From the NCBI RefSeq assembly GCF_028285715.1, contig NZ_JANQOO010000017.1:248001-312000 (forward strand): 64,000 bases of DNA, in the 5' to 3' direction. Under the pieces are notes generated by a model that did no database searches, was not told where the DNA came from, and saw only the letters and a program-made list of their open reading frames with translations. Source of the stretch: Ulvibacterium sp. GTDB lineage: Bacteria; Bacteroidota; Bacteroidia; Flavobacteriales; Flavobacteriaceae. Below are positions 25,956 through 34,562 of this stretch, piece by piece (the first letter of the stretch is position 1; each line of letters starts with the position of its first letter). The position numbers were made by a program, and so were the translations under genes.

Positions 25956-26396
25956 TTAACGAATCATATTTATTCCCATATATCCGATAACATAAATTCC
26001 GAGAAAAGCCGGCGGTACTGCCAAAATTAGTTTAGTCCATTTATTAAGTTCCATATTTTTACTTTTCCAGACTAAGATTATTGCTAAAATTCCCAAAATC
26101 AGTGGGAGTAGAAATTCAATTGGCGAAGGATTATATTCGGATTCACTAAAATATTCTATCCCGAGATGAACTGGCCATGAAAAATACATGCCCACTATGG
26201 CAATAGTCAGCAACCATGCTCCAATCTTCGGCTTATAAAAATGAAACCAACTCAAAAATCCAAAAATCAATATGGCAAATCCAATACTTACTATAGGTCC
26301 ATTTGAAAATCCAGAGGCAACCGTCATATATGCAGCAAATAAAAGGTATACAAATCCGCTAATTACTAGAGAAAATAAGTAGGTCAGAATTTTCAT
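25956..26396 (-). CDS. Small polytopic membrane protein, unknown
   Basis: 146 residues with about five hydrophobic helices (5-30, 33-53, 57-77, 92-110, 116-140) and short polar loops ('HFYKPKIGA', 'FSESEYNPSP'). No family recognised. The gene is AT-rich, has no promoter box that I can see, and ends 7 bp before half-element G. Confidence 0.65.
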   Translation of the reverse strand: MKILTYLFSLVISGFVYLLFAAYMTVASGFSNGPIVSIGFAILIFGFLSWFHFYKPKIGAWLLTIAIVGMYFSWPVHLGIEYFSESEYNPSPIEFLLPLILGILAIILVWKSKNMELNKWTKLILAVPPAFLGIYVIGYMGINMIR

Positions 26397-26409
26397 TTTT
26401 CAAATGGTA

Positions 26410-26497
26410 TACAACAATGGTATATAATCCTATATCCCACCCTCACGAATGTAGTGTTTTGGAATCGGTTACGCCAGCCGGTACACCTACGTTTTAG
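26410..26497 (-). repeat. Cassette-type palindromic element B (3' truncated)
   Basis: Left end TACAACAATGGTATATAAT matches D; core 'CCCTCACGAATGTAGTGTTTT' and GCCAGCCGG match A, C and D. The usual GGTTACCATTGTTGTAG right end is missing and the element runs into the stop codon of the HAD gene (26487). Confidence 0.6.
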
Positions 26498-26942
26498 GTA
26501 ACGTTTTCAATTCGTTTTTAATTTTATCAATCCAATTCTTGTCCGTGGGCTCAACAATAATTACGCTAAAGTTATATCGTTCAGATTCTATTCCAACACC
26601 TTTTGAATCATCAATATGAATATCAAACCCGAAAGCTGTTGGATACTTTGACACGTTTATATTTCGAGATTTTAAAACACGTTGATTCTCCTCCTGATTT
26701 ACAATTCGGTCAACCTTTATCCCGTAATATTTTAAAGTCCGTCTTATTTTTCCTTTAGTCCGAAATGATGTTGTGTAAATATGGACTTTATTTCCCTGGT
26801 TTTGTAATTCCGTAATTAATTCCGCTGTTCCTTTCCGTATTTCTTCAATTCCGAACAGTTTTGCAAATCCACTAAGTTTTTCAGTTTCGGATTCCTTTCC
26901 ATTCGGAATTAATGTACTATCAAGGTCAAAACTTATGTTCAT
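26487..26942 (-). CDS. HAD-superfamily hydrolase
   Basis: 151 residues. Motif I 'FDLDSTLIP' (Asp6 and Asp8 in the DxDxT form), motif II 'VHIYTTSFRTKGK' with Thr, motif III Lys in the 'IRRTLKYYGIKVDRIVN' helix, motif IV 'DIHIDDSKGVG'. It is a minimal HAD without a large cap, as in small phosphatases; substrate unknown. AT-rich, cytoplasmic cargo of the array, bounded by elements B and E. Confidence 0.85.
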   Translation of the reverse strand: MNISFDLDSTLIPNGKESETEKLSGFAKLFGIEEIRKGTAELITELQNQGNKVHIYTTSFRTKGKIRRTLKYYGIKVDRIVNQEENQRVLKSRNINVSKYPTAFGFDIHIDDSKGVGIESERYNFSVIIVEPTDKNWIDKIKNELKTLPKT

Positions 26943-26952
26943 TTTAAATGTC

Positions 26953-27064
26953 GCACAACGGTTTAGGTATGGCTAGTGGCAAAGCGCCACGAGCTTTTTA
27001 TGTATTATCAAGTTAGCAAAAAAGCGACCAAGCGATAAGCCATGAGCTATACCCGGTGTTGGCA
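26953..27064 (-). repeat. Cassette-type palindromic element E (variant)
   Basis: Ends are GCACAAC (26953-26959) and GTTGGCA (27058-27064); next to them GGTATGGCT pairs with AGCTATACC with one mismatch. Inside, GTGGC-AAAGC-GCCAC forms a second stem. On the gene-sense strand it reads TGCCAAC...GTTGTGC. It begins 11 bp before the HAD start and ends 15 bp from the next stop codon. Confidence 0.6.
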
Positions 27065-27078
27065 ATATATTTTTAATG

Positions 27079-27633
27079 TTATGAGAAGTCAGGGCTATAG
27101 ATTTCCTCTTTAAGGGCCGTGTTTCTCTCTACAAATTCTAATGCTCTCTTTGCATTAATTTCTTTTCTAAGTGAAATTAAGATTTTACGTTGTGTATGTT
27201 TTTCATTCAAGGCGTAAACCTCAAAACTACTAAATGCAGTTGAAAATTCGGGATTAGCGACACTCAAGTACGCTCCCCGTTCTCTTCTTTTAAATTTAAG
27301 AATTGAAACAGCTTTGGCTTTATTTAAGCCTAGTTTTTGTTTGAAAATTAATTTGCCCCACGTGAAGTAACCAATGAATAAATCTGAATTTCCTTTATAA
27401 AGCCCTTTTTTAAGGGGGAACATAATTATTGCAAAAGCAATTAGAGCGATAATGGCAATAACGCTTATCCAAATGGTATAACCTAAACTAGTGTCTTGGC
27501 CAAACGAATTTGAAATTAGGATTTGGGGAAAGGTTGCAACCAACGGAAGGAAAATAACCGCAAAGATTAGATACAGATAGAACTTAGCATTTCCATTATA
27601 AGCGGATTCTAAAATTATGTGATTATTTTCCAT
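27079..27633 (-). CDS. Two-helix membrane protein, unknown
   Basis: 184 residues with membrane helices at ~16-38 and ~52-75, then a ~105-residue cytoplasmic domain ('KKGLYKGNSDLFIGYFTWGKLIFKQK', outline; 'KHTQRKILISLRKEINAKRALEF'). The layout resembles PH-like YcxB or YdbT proteins, but I cannot confirm the family. AT-rich: for example 27121-27180 has 16 G or C in 60 bases. Confidence 0.65.
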   Translation of the reverse strand: MENNHIILESAYNGNAKFYLYLIFAVIFLPLVATFPQILISNSFGQDTSLGYTIWISVIAIIALIAFAIIMFPLKKGLYKGNSDLFIGYFTWGKLIFKQKLGLNKAKAVSILKFKRRERGAYLSVANPEFSTAFSSFEVYALNEKHTQRKILISLRKEINAKRALEFVERNTALKEEIYSPDFS

Positions 27634-27644
27634 TTAAAATTATT

Positions 27645-27761
27645 GCCAACAATTGTATATAATCGATGATCATACATCCCATCCCTATAAATGTATTATT
27701 TTTAGGTCGGTTGCACCAGCCGGCGCACCTAAATGTTGGGCAATGGTTACCATTGTTGTAG
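27645..27761 (-). repeat. Cassette-type palindromic element C
   Basis: Left end GCCAACAATTGTATATAAT, right end GGTTACCATTGTTGTAG (27745-27761). Core CATCCCTATAAATG and GCACCAGCCGGCGC stems. The arms CAACAATTGT and CCATTGTTG make a long imperfect hairpin. It ends 29 bp before the stop of the NTF2-like gene. Confidence 0.65.
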
Positions 27762-27789
27762 ACTGCCATTTTACATTCCATAACAGTAT

Positions 27790-28272
27790 TTATTCCGTTG
27801 CTGGTTGAATTATTTCACGTATAGTTGCCCAACCAGTTGGACTATTTTCATATCTAATGTAAGTGACCATTGTTCGCCCAGTAAATATAAAGGACTCCCC
27901 GCCATTTTTTGGTGTTCCTTTTATTGAGAATTTGGTCTGTTCAATGGCAATGTTTTCTCTTATTAAAATATTCTCAACATCGTTCTTGATGAATTCGAGA
28001 TTGAAATTTTGTAATGTCTCTTTAACTCCATTTATTACTTCATCTCTTCCAATTTTTAAGTCATTATATCCTAATGCTTTAATTACTTCTGGATGATGCA
28101 GAGATTTTATTTTTTCAATATCTCCATCAGAAAACGCCTTTCTAATTGTTTTACCATTTTTCATAATTTCATCTTTGACATTTTCATTTTGAGAATACAC
28201 TCTTAATGGTATCACAACTATCAAAAAAAACGCTAAAACCAAATTGACAAATGTTTTGTTTATTGTATTCAT
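27790..28272 (-). CDS. Secreted NTF2-like (SnoaL/DUF4440-type) protein
   Basis: 160 residues with a signal peptide ('LVLAFFLIVVIPLRVYSQ', to about 27). The body is an NTF2-like fold: 'GKTIRKAFSDGDIEKIKSLHHPEVIKALGY' (outline), 'IAIEQTKFSIKGTPKNGGESF' and 'ENSPTGWATIREIIQPA'. Such proteins bind small ligands; role unknown. It is the rightmost cargo ORF of the array, between elements C and D. Confidence 0.78.
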   Translation of the reverse strand: MNTINKTFVNLVLAFFLIVVIPLRVYSQNENVKDEIMKNGKTIRKAFSDGDIEKIKSLHHPEVIKALGYNDLKIGRDEVINGVKETLQNFNLEFIKNDVENILIRENIAIEQTKFSIKGTPKNGGESFIFTGRTMVTYIRYENSPTGWATIREIIQPATE

Positions 28273-28290
28273 TAGTTCATTTTAGGTTGT

Positions 28291-28440
28291 CTACAACAAT
28301 GATATATGATCAATAATTAGATACCCCATCCCTACGAATGTAGTATTTTTCAGTCGAATGCGCTGGCCGGCACGCTTACTTTTTGTACCAGGAATACGAG
28401 AGATTGGTCCATTACCATACGACTTAAATGTTATATGTAG
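28291..28440 (-). repeat. Cassette-type palindromic element D (right end degenerate)
   Basis: Left end CTACAACAATGATATATGAT (28291-28310); core CATCCCTACGAATGTAGTATTTTT and a GCGCTGGCCGGCACGC stem as in A-C. The right arm is eroded (ATTACCAT, then TTATATGTAG). It adjoins the stop codon of the ABC permease gene (28451), which is ordinary chromosomal sequence, so this is one edge of the array. Confidence 0.55.
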
Positions 28441-28450
28441 TAGGTATTTC

Positions 28451-30799
28451 CTATTCGGATTGTAAGGACGTTACCGGATTCACGCGGACGGATTTCAAAA
28501 TATGGTACAGCAAGGTAAGTCCACTCATCCCCAAGATCAACGTAGCGGCCCCCACAAAAACCAGGGCATCCACGGATATCCGGTAGCTAAACCCGCTGAG
28601 CCAGTTTTCCACAAGATACCAAGCCACAGGTATGGCCACACCTAGGGCCAATACCGCAACCCCAATATAGCTCCGGGTCGTAGTACGTACCAGATGCCAG
28701 GCGTTGGCGCCCAATACTTTTCGGATACTCAATTCCTTGGTCTTTTGTAACAGGTGCAAGGAAAAAATAGCGAAAAGGCCCATACAGCAGAGGCCCAGGG
28801 AAACCCCGGAAAAGAAGCCCAACAGTTTGGCCAAATGGTCCTCCTTGGTATACATAGCCTCGATAAATTGATCAAAATGGGACAGCGCAAAAGGGGTGTT
28901 CGGAAAAAAGTCCGGCCAGGCTGTCTCCACCAAACCCACGTTGGCCATTGCTGTTTTTACGAGCAACTTGGTGGCATAGGCCTCATCATGGAGAAACACA
29001 ATGGGCTCTATGGCACTATGAAGTGATTGGTTGTGAAAATTTTGCACCACCCCGATGACCCTTCTGGGCTTGCCATAATACTGTATGGTTTGGCCCAAGG
29101 GGTTGTCCCATTGTAGCGATTGAGCCAAAGCCTGATTGATAACTACGGCATCCTCTTGGTCACTGGGTCGGTCGGCTTCAAAGTTTCGGCCTTGGGCCAT
29201 TTGTATGTCCAGGAGCTCGTTAAAACTTTCGTCCACCCGGTAGAAGTTAAACACCTTTTCCACTTCCTCACCATTAACCGTAAGCTGAAAGATTTCTTTT
29301 CCATTATCCTCCCCCGGCAGGGCGCCACCCCCGATCAAGGAGGCATTCTGGACCGTGGGAAAGCTTTGGATTCGTTCCCGAAACTGGATGTGCCTGTCTT
29401 TCAAAGCCTCGCTCTCTGGAAGCTCCACGATCAAGACCTGTTCCTTGGAAAAGCCCAAATCCTTGTTTTTCATAAAATGGATCTGCTGGTTCATGGTACC
29501 TGTGGCAATGAGGATGATTGCCGCTATAGCAAACTGAAATCCGAGCAGTACCTTTTTAAAGCTATTGACCGAAGATTTTTTGGTATGTACCAAATTACCG
29601 GAAAAGGAAAGGTAGACCCCGGAGTAACTGGTGCCCAACAGCCCAAAACCAAAAGTGATCAAGGGAAGACCGAGCAGCAGCAGCCATTGGCCGGAGATAT
29701 CCAAGGCCTGAAAACCGGAATACTGGAAATAGGTATTGGTAAACGCCAGCACCAGGATTCCGGCAACCCCCAGCACCAAAACCGTCATGATGCCCGATTC
29801 CATGGCACTCTGCAATACCAATTGTCCACGCGATATGCCCAACATTTTTTTCAGCTGAATTTCCTTGGTGCGTTGCGTGGATTGTGTCAAGGACAGATTG
29901 ATGGCATTGAGGCCGGCAATCAGTAGCACCAATACGCCCGCGAATAACAACGCATAGACATATTTGGTGTTGCCCTTGGGTACATCGTCGATCAATGCGG
30001 GTGCAAAATACAGGCCTTTAAGGGGTTGGGCCCTGAATTGTATATCTACCCCGGATCCTTCCAGACCCGGTTTTAGATGTTCGGTCGTCATCTGGGCCAG
30101 CTGGTCATCCAACTCCTTCGGGTCCATCGACCCATCCAGCAGTACATAGGTATAATGCTCCAGATTAAACCATTCCTGTAGTTCATAATCGGACGCCAGG
30201 CCTTCCGAATACGTCAAAGCCTTGGGATTCACATGGGAGTTTTTGGGCCAATCCTCATAAACGCCTTGTATGGTATAGGGATGATCCCCAATCGTAATCG
30301 ACTGGTTTACTACCTCAGTACTCCCAAAATACTTTTCGGCCAAAGATCTGGATAACAAAATCGAATTGGGATCCGATAAAGAAGTGTTCGCGTTTCCGGA
30401 AACAAAATCGAAAGTAAAGACCTCCAAACCCTCTGGATTGATGGCATAAAAGCCGTCTTCCTTAAAAAGCTCGTCATTGACCCGTACCACGGGGTTTCCC
30501 TGAAAAATCAACCGCGCATAGTTGCTGATACCGGAATAGTTCTCCGCCAAAACACTGCCTAAGGGTTTTCCCGTGGTGGCATAACGGTCCGTATGGCCCC
30601 CGGCGGTAATTTGCATGCTTAGCCTATGGATTCGATCCGCATGGTCTTGATAGGCATCATAGCGATAGGAGTTGGTGACATAGTTGGCTATGAACCAAAC
30701 CGAGGCTATGGCAATCGCCATTCCCACCAGACTGATTCCCGTATAGAGTCGGTACTTGAATAAAATGCGCAGACCTATCCTAAACCCATTTTTGAGCAT
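28451..30799 (-). CDS. ABC transporter permease, MacB/FtsX type
   Basis: 782 residues. One N-terminal helix (~20-42), a large MacB-like periplasmic core ('SRSLAEKYFGSTEVVNQSITIGDHPYTIQGVYEDWP', outline), three helices at ~280-400, a second periplasmic domain, and three C-terminal helices with the FtsX signature 'KTKELSIRKVLGANAWHLV' (688-706 region). Two-module permeases of this kind in Bacteroidota work with a separate LolD-like ATPase in lipoprotein or peptide extrusion; the ATPase is not adjacent here. Base composition returns to normal (28621-28680 has 35 G or C of 60). Confidence 0.88.
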   Translation of the reverse strand: MLKNGFRIGLRILFKYRLYTGISLVGMAIAIASVWFIANYVTNSYRYDAYQDHADRIHRLSMQITAGGHTDRYATTGKPLGSVLAENYSGISNYARLIFQGNPVVRVNDELFKEDGFYAINPEGLEVFTFDFVSGNANTSLSDPNSILLSRSLAEKYFGSTEVVNQSITIGDHPYTIQGVYEDWPKNSHVNPKALTYSEGLASDYELQEWFNLEHYTYVLLDGSMDPKELDDQLAQMTTEHLKPGLEGSGVDIQFRAQPLKGLYFAPALIDDVPKGNTKYVYALLFAGVLVLLIAGLNAINLSLTQSTQRTKEIQLKKMLGISRGQLVLQSAMESGIMTVLVLGVAGILVLAFTNTYFQYSGFQALDISGQWLLLLGLPLITFGFGLLGTSYSGVYLSFSGNLVHTKKSSVNSFKKVLLGFQFAIAAIILIATGTMNQQIHFMKNKDLGFSKEQVLIVELPESEALKDRHIQFRERIQSFPTVQNASLIGGGALPGEDNGKEIFQLTVNGEEVEKVFNFYRVDESFNELLDIQMAQGRNFEADRPSDQEDAVVINQALAQSLQWDNPLGQTIQYYGKPRRVIGVVQNFHNQSLHSAIEPIVFLHDEAYATKLLVKTAMANVGLVETAWPDFFPNTPFALSHFDQFIEAMYTKEDHLAKLLGFFSGVSLGLCCMGLFAIFSLHLLQKTKELSIRKVLGANAWHLVRTTTRSYIGVAVLALGVAIPVAWYLVENWLSGFSYRISVDALVFVGAATLILGMSGLTLLYHILKSVRVNPVTSLQSE

Positions 30800-30916
30800 A
30801 ATCCTTCGATTTTTTCAGGTTAATGGTCCTTGAAATTACGAATTCCAATCATACCAACCGAAGGTGCACTTTAGTAATTCCGGAACGGGCAGGGAAAGCC
30901 TGGTTTGCAATAGTCC

Positions 30917-33391
30917 TTAAAACTCCCGTTTGCCAAATTCACTTTCAATGAACTTGGCCTTGTTCGTATTCTTGTTGAAGGAATAGCTGAGATTGAGCAA
31001 TATCATATCTACCTCATAGACATAGTTGGTGGTTGTAAAAAACTCCCCTGGCCTTTCGGTCGTAATGCGCTGCTCGTTGGTATCCAGGAGGCCCATATCC
31101 ATATTTTGCCATTGTAGCGTCGCTAACAACCGATTGTCCAGAAACGCCTTTCGAAACGTCAGGTTGGGCGAATAGAAACGGGAATCCTCGCCCTGGGCGG
31201 TGTTTTGGGCCGAAAGATAGTTGAAGGTAAACTGTAGGGAGGCCGTGGGGCTAAAGGTATAGGTGCTATTTGCATTGACGGAATACACGAAACTATGGGT
31301 ATTAAGGGCTCTATTATCAAAGGTGCCTGCTATGTCATAGCTGTAAAAATTGCCGCCGATAAAGTTGGACCAATTCTTTGTGGGCTTAAATTGACCGCCT
31401 ACTTCCAGTCCCAGGGAGCGACCTCGGCCCACATTGGAATAAATGCGGTTTAAAATGGTATCGTTAAAAACGGTGTTAACCCGATTCACCAAATTTTCCA
31501 CATTCCGAAAATAGGCGGTGGCGTACAGGGAATGATCGCCCTTAAAGTTTTTGGTTATCCCGAGTTCCACCAAATCGATAAACTCAGGGAGCAGGGTAGC
31601 ATCACCTTGTTCCAAAGTTTCGGAATGCTCCCTTTCCGGGAAGGGATTCATTTTAAAAGTGGTGGTACGCTCAATACGCCGGCTATAGGCGGTCTTTAAC
31701 TGGGTCCGCTCATTTATGGCGTACTGTAGGGAAACGGAGGGAAAGGGCTTTACAAAATTGTAGGTGTAGGTAGTATCAATGGTATTGGTCTTATCCCGAA
31801 GGTCAAAATCCCGGTCCATGGCCTCCAGGCGAATTCCGGCGGCGTAGTCCCATTTTCCCTTTTTTCCACTAAGTTGGGCATAGGCAGAATGAATACTTCG
31901 TGTTAAATCCACCTCGCTGGAGAACTCGGGTACCAGTTCAAACTCCCCGGTGGTATTGTTACGGCGTTCGTATACAAAATCCCCCGTATGGTCCAGTATC
32001 CGGTACTGATATCCCGTTTCCAAGGTTCCGAAGGTAAAGGGTTTCCAGGCATAATCCAGTTGAAATCGGAACCCGTTCAAAGGGTTGTCATTGGTGTTAA
32101 ATTCATCCTGATATATCAAATCGGTATTGGGGAAACCCAAATTCCGATTCGTGGTCGGTCCGCCCAGCAGTGTGTATTCATATAACAACGAAGCTGATAA
32201 TTTGGAGCGGTCCTGAAAGGTATGCGCATAATCCAGACTTCCCAAAATGAAGTCTCCTTTGCGTTCCCGTAGGTTTTCATTGAAATATTGAAAGGTATAC
32301 AAACGCTCCGTACCATTGGCCGGGGTAATGGCATGGTTATCAAAATACAGAATATCGGCGGTCCGGTCCTTTTGTCGCTCACCGGCGTAAAATCCCAAGG
32401 AAAACAAATTGAGGGTATCGGGTTGGTAATCCACCGTAAACCTTCCGCTAAAATTTACCTCATCAAAACTGCGTTCCCCATCGGAGGGAAAACGGGTAAG
32501 CGTATCGTTGAGGATGGTAAAGACATCCCCTTCCCGCCTTCCGGCCAGATCGTTTCGCTGGTAGTTGGCCCCAAAGGAAAAGTTCCATTGTTCCTTGCGG
32601 ATATTATGGGTAACATCCACCCCGTAACGCCGGGAAGCTTCGGCATTGCCATACCCTTCTATGGAAGGAAGGCCACCCCTGACATTGATTTGCGTAAAGG
32701 TGCCGGCCATAGCCTCTTTTTGTAGAATGATGTTCAATAGGCCCGCCTTGCCCTCCGGGTCATATTTTGCCGAAGGTGCCGTTATCACCTCTACCCTTTC
32801 CACCGAATTTGCAGGGAGTTGGTTCAAGAAAACCGTGGCATCGCCCTGTATGGACTTTCCATTGAGTAAGAGTACAAAACCCGTACTTCCTCGTACACTG
32901 ATCTCGCCTAAACCATTGACGGCGACCGAGGGTAGGTTTCTCAACACATCCGTTACGGTCCCACCTTGGGCGTTCTGAAACTTGGAAGCCTCGAATACCT
33001 GTCTATCGATCTTATTTATTACCGTAGCACTTTCGGCCCGTACCACCACTTCGCCCAACTGATTTGGGCCTATTTCGAGCGTAATGGTCTCCAAGTTTAT
33101 TTTGTCGGCACCCTTTTCGCACACGATATTCTCCACGTATTTTGTGCGATATCCAATAAAGGAACAACTCAGGTAATACACATCCGGTTTTATCGCGCTA
33201 ATGACAAAAAAACCATCTTGATCGCATACCACCCCGGTAACCAACGTGCTATCTTTTTGGCGATAGAGAGCCACTGTGGCATATTCCAAATTTTCTGCAG
33301 TAGAGGCGTCCTGAATCCTCCCGGATAGCTGTGCCGAAGCCTGAAGGCCAAAAAAAAGAAATGCGAAAAGCAACGCATTTGATAAGCGCAT
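30917..33391 (-). CDS. TonB-dependent receptor with CarbopepD-regulatory N-terminus
   Basis: 824 residues. Signal peptide to ~20 ('LFFGLQASAQ'). Residues ~22-105 are a carboxypeptidase-regulatory-like beta domain ('LSGRIQDASTAENLEYATVAL', outline). Residues ~115-225 form the plug ('VINKIDRQVFEASKF', 'VLRNLPSVAVNGLGEISVRGS', 'VEVITAPSAKYDPEGKAGLLNI'). The rest is barrel, of the OMP_b-brl_3 type. It takes up an unknown ligand through the outer membrane using TonB energy. No SusD partner is adjacent. A second, related receptor lies at 36493-38874. Confidence 0.9.
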   Translation of the reverse strand: MRLSNALLFAFLFFGLQASAQLSGRIQDASTAENLEYATVALYRQKDSTLVTGVVCDQDGFFVISAIKPDVYYLSCSFIGYRTKYVENIVCEKGADKINLETITLEIGPNQLGEVVVRAESATVINKIDRQVFEASKFQNAQGGTVTDVLRNLPSVAVNGLGEISVRGSTGFVLLLNGKSIQGDATVFLNQLPANSVERVEVITAPSAKYDPEGKAGLLNIILQKEAMAGTFTQINVRGGLPSIEGYGNAEASRRYGVDVTHNIRKEQWNFSFGANYQRNDLAGRREGDVFTILNDTLTRFPSDGERSFDEVNFSGRFTVDYQPDTLNLFSLGFYAGERQKDRTADILYFDNHAITPANGTERLYTFQYFNENLRERKGDFILGSLDYAHTFQDRSKLSASLLYEYTLLGGPTTNRNLGFPNTDLIYQDEFNTNDNPLNGFRFQLDYAWKPFTFGTLETGYQYRILDHTGDFVYERRNNTTGEFELVPEFSSEVDLTRSIHSAYAQLSGKKGKWDYAAGIRLEAMDRDFDLRDKTNTIDTTYTYNFVKPFPSVSLQYAINERTQLKTAYSRRIERTTTFKMNPFPEREHSETLEQGDATLLPEFIDLVELGITKNFKGDHSLYATAYFRNVENLVNRVNTVFNDTILNRIYSNVGRGRSLGLEVGGQFKPTKNWSNFIGGNFYSYDIAGTFDNRALNTHSFVYSVNANSTYTFSPTASLQFTFNYLSAQNTAQGEDSRFYSPNLTFRKAFLDNRLLATLQWQNMDMGLLDTNEQRITTERPGEFFTTTNYVYEVDMILLNLSYSFNKNTNKAKFIESEFGKREF

Positions 33392-33505
33392 AAGTGGCTG
33401 TTCTCAGTAAAACACTAAATATAGAAGTAAAACCACAACTGAAATGAAGTTCTTGTTAAATTATTGTGATTTTAATTTTAAGAAAGTCGTGCTGTGGCCT
33501 TTATC

Positions 33506-34435
33506 TCAAATATCGTCCAAGGAAGGTACCGTCAATTCTGCAATATTCCAACTGGCCCGTTTGGCCCCCGCTTGGTAGGCACTTTCCAAAAAGTTGAGCA
33601 CAGCAGCTCTTGGGTTTTCGGAATTCCTAATCGCCTCATAGCGCAAAAGGGCCATGGGACTTCCGTTGCTATCTACCCAATGGGCAGCATCAGGCGACAA
33701 GGGTTCCCCATCCAAGCCCTCAGGGGAGGGATAGGTATAGGCGTAATACATCGGTTCCGGCATATTATCGTCCCCTGCCCAAAATCCGAAACTGATCTGT
33801 TCGTGGGAATAGGTGTCCCGTTCCAGGATACGCGCGGAATCGTCCATAGGCGGCAGCTTCCTATCCGATACGCGGGTCACCGTAAGGTCCATATGATGCC
33901 AATAGATATGTACGGGGCAGGTTTTTCCGTAAAATCGGCCGCTGAACTCTTGGAATACGGCATGATTCCAACGCATTAATTTCCAAAACCGTTGGATATA
34001 CTCCCAATCGTAATGATGATAGTCACGAATGGCATCAAAACGCCTCTCGATACCAAGATCTAAAGGCTTTTCAATAAATTTGGGATGCAAGTCAAAACTG
34101 GCCAGCGCTTTCATAAAATGTCCGTAAAACTCCGCTATGGTGGGATCGGGCAACAGGGAAATGTGAATGGGTTCGTAGCTGCTATGGGAGAGCACAACGG
34201 CCTTTTCCAATATATTGAAATCTATCTCCAGCGTATCGAGTCCGTCATTGACCGGAATACTATGGGTGCCAAATCCCCTTGAGGTAACGTAGAGCGTAAT
34301 ATACCACCAATGGTTTTTCCGGGTGGTCAGTTTTAGACGCGCCTTTCCAATAATCTGGAGAATTAAATGTACGGTGAGTCGGGTTTCTTTCCAGGCTTCA
34401 AAGGGTAAATCGGGCAATGCTGTTCCTTTTTTCAT
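33506..34435 (-). CDS. DUF5996-family protein
   Basis: About 309 residues from the ATG at 34435 ('MKKGTALPDLPFEAWKET'); the 60-base upstream extension is unlike protein. The DUF5996 pattern is full-length: 'LPFEAWKETRLTVHLILQIIGK', 'HWWYITLYVTSRG', 'FSGRFYGKTCPVHIYWHHMDLTVTRVS' (outline), 'SHEQISFGFWAGDDNMPEPMYYAYTYPSPEG'. Function unknown; the family is cytoplasmic and has conserved His/Trp/Asp clusters suggesting an enzyme or heme binder. It stands between two membrane/secreted genes with no apparent partner. Confidence 0.82.
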   Translation of the reverse strand: MKKGTALPDLPFEAWKETRLTVHLILQIIGKARLKLTTRKNHWWYITLYVTSRGFGTHSIPVNDGLDTLEIDFNILEKAVVLSHSSYEPIHISLLPDPTIAEFYGHFMKALASFDLHPKFIEKPLDLGIERRFDAIRDYHHYDWEYIQRFWKLMRWNHAVFQEFSGRFYGKTCPVHIYWHHMDLTVTRVSDRKLPPMDDSARILERDTYSHEQISFGFWAGDDNMPEPMYYAYTYPSPEGLDGEPLSPDAAHWVDSNGSPMALLRYEAIRNSENPRAAVLNFLESAYQAGAKRASWNIAELTVPSLDDI

Positions 34436-34562
34436 AGGTACTGTGCGCTTTGTCTTTTTTAATACTTCCGTTCTTTTAAAAGTACAAAAAAGCACCGGCT
34501 TTTAGGCCTGTATTTTTGCGTTTCCCAAAAAGAAAAATCCAACCTGAGGGACTCCCGAAACC

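Noticed and set aside
23730..28440. CRISPR array
   Set aside because: The repeated units are ~90-150 bp, palindromic and separated by whole genes; there are no short identical repeats with uniform spacers and no cas genes.
23652..28451. Integron integrase or transposase for the array
   Set aside because: None of the ORFs in or near the array has recombinase or transposase motifs, so I do not call an integron or an insertion sequence, only a cassette-like arrangement.
29120..29926. 268-codon plus-strand open frame opposite the ABC permease
   Set aside because: Antisense to a clear MacB/FtsX-type permease; composition is that of a shadow frame.
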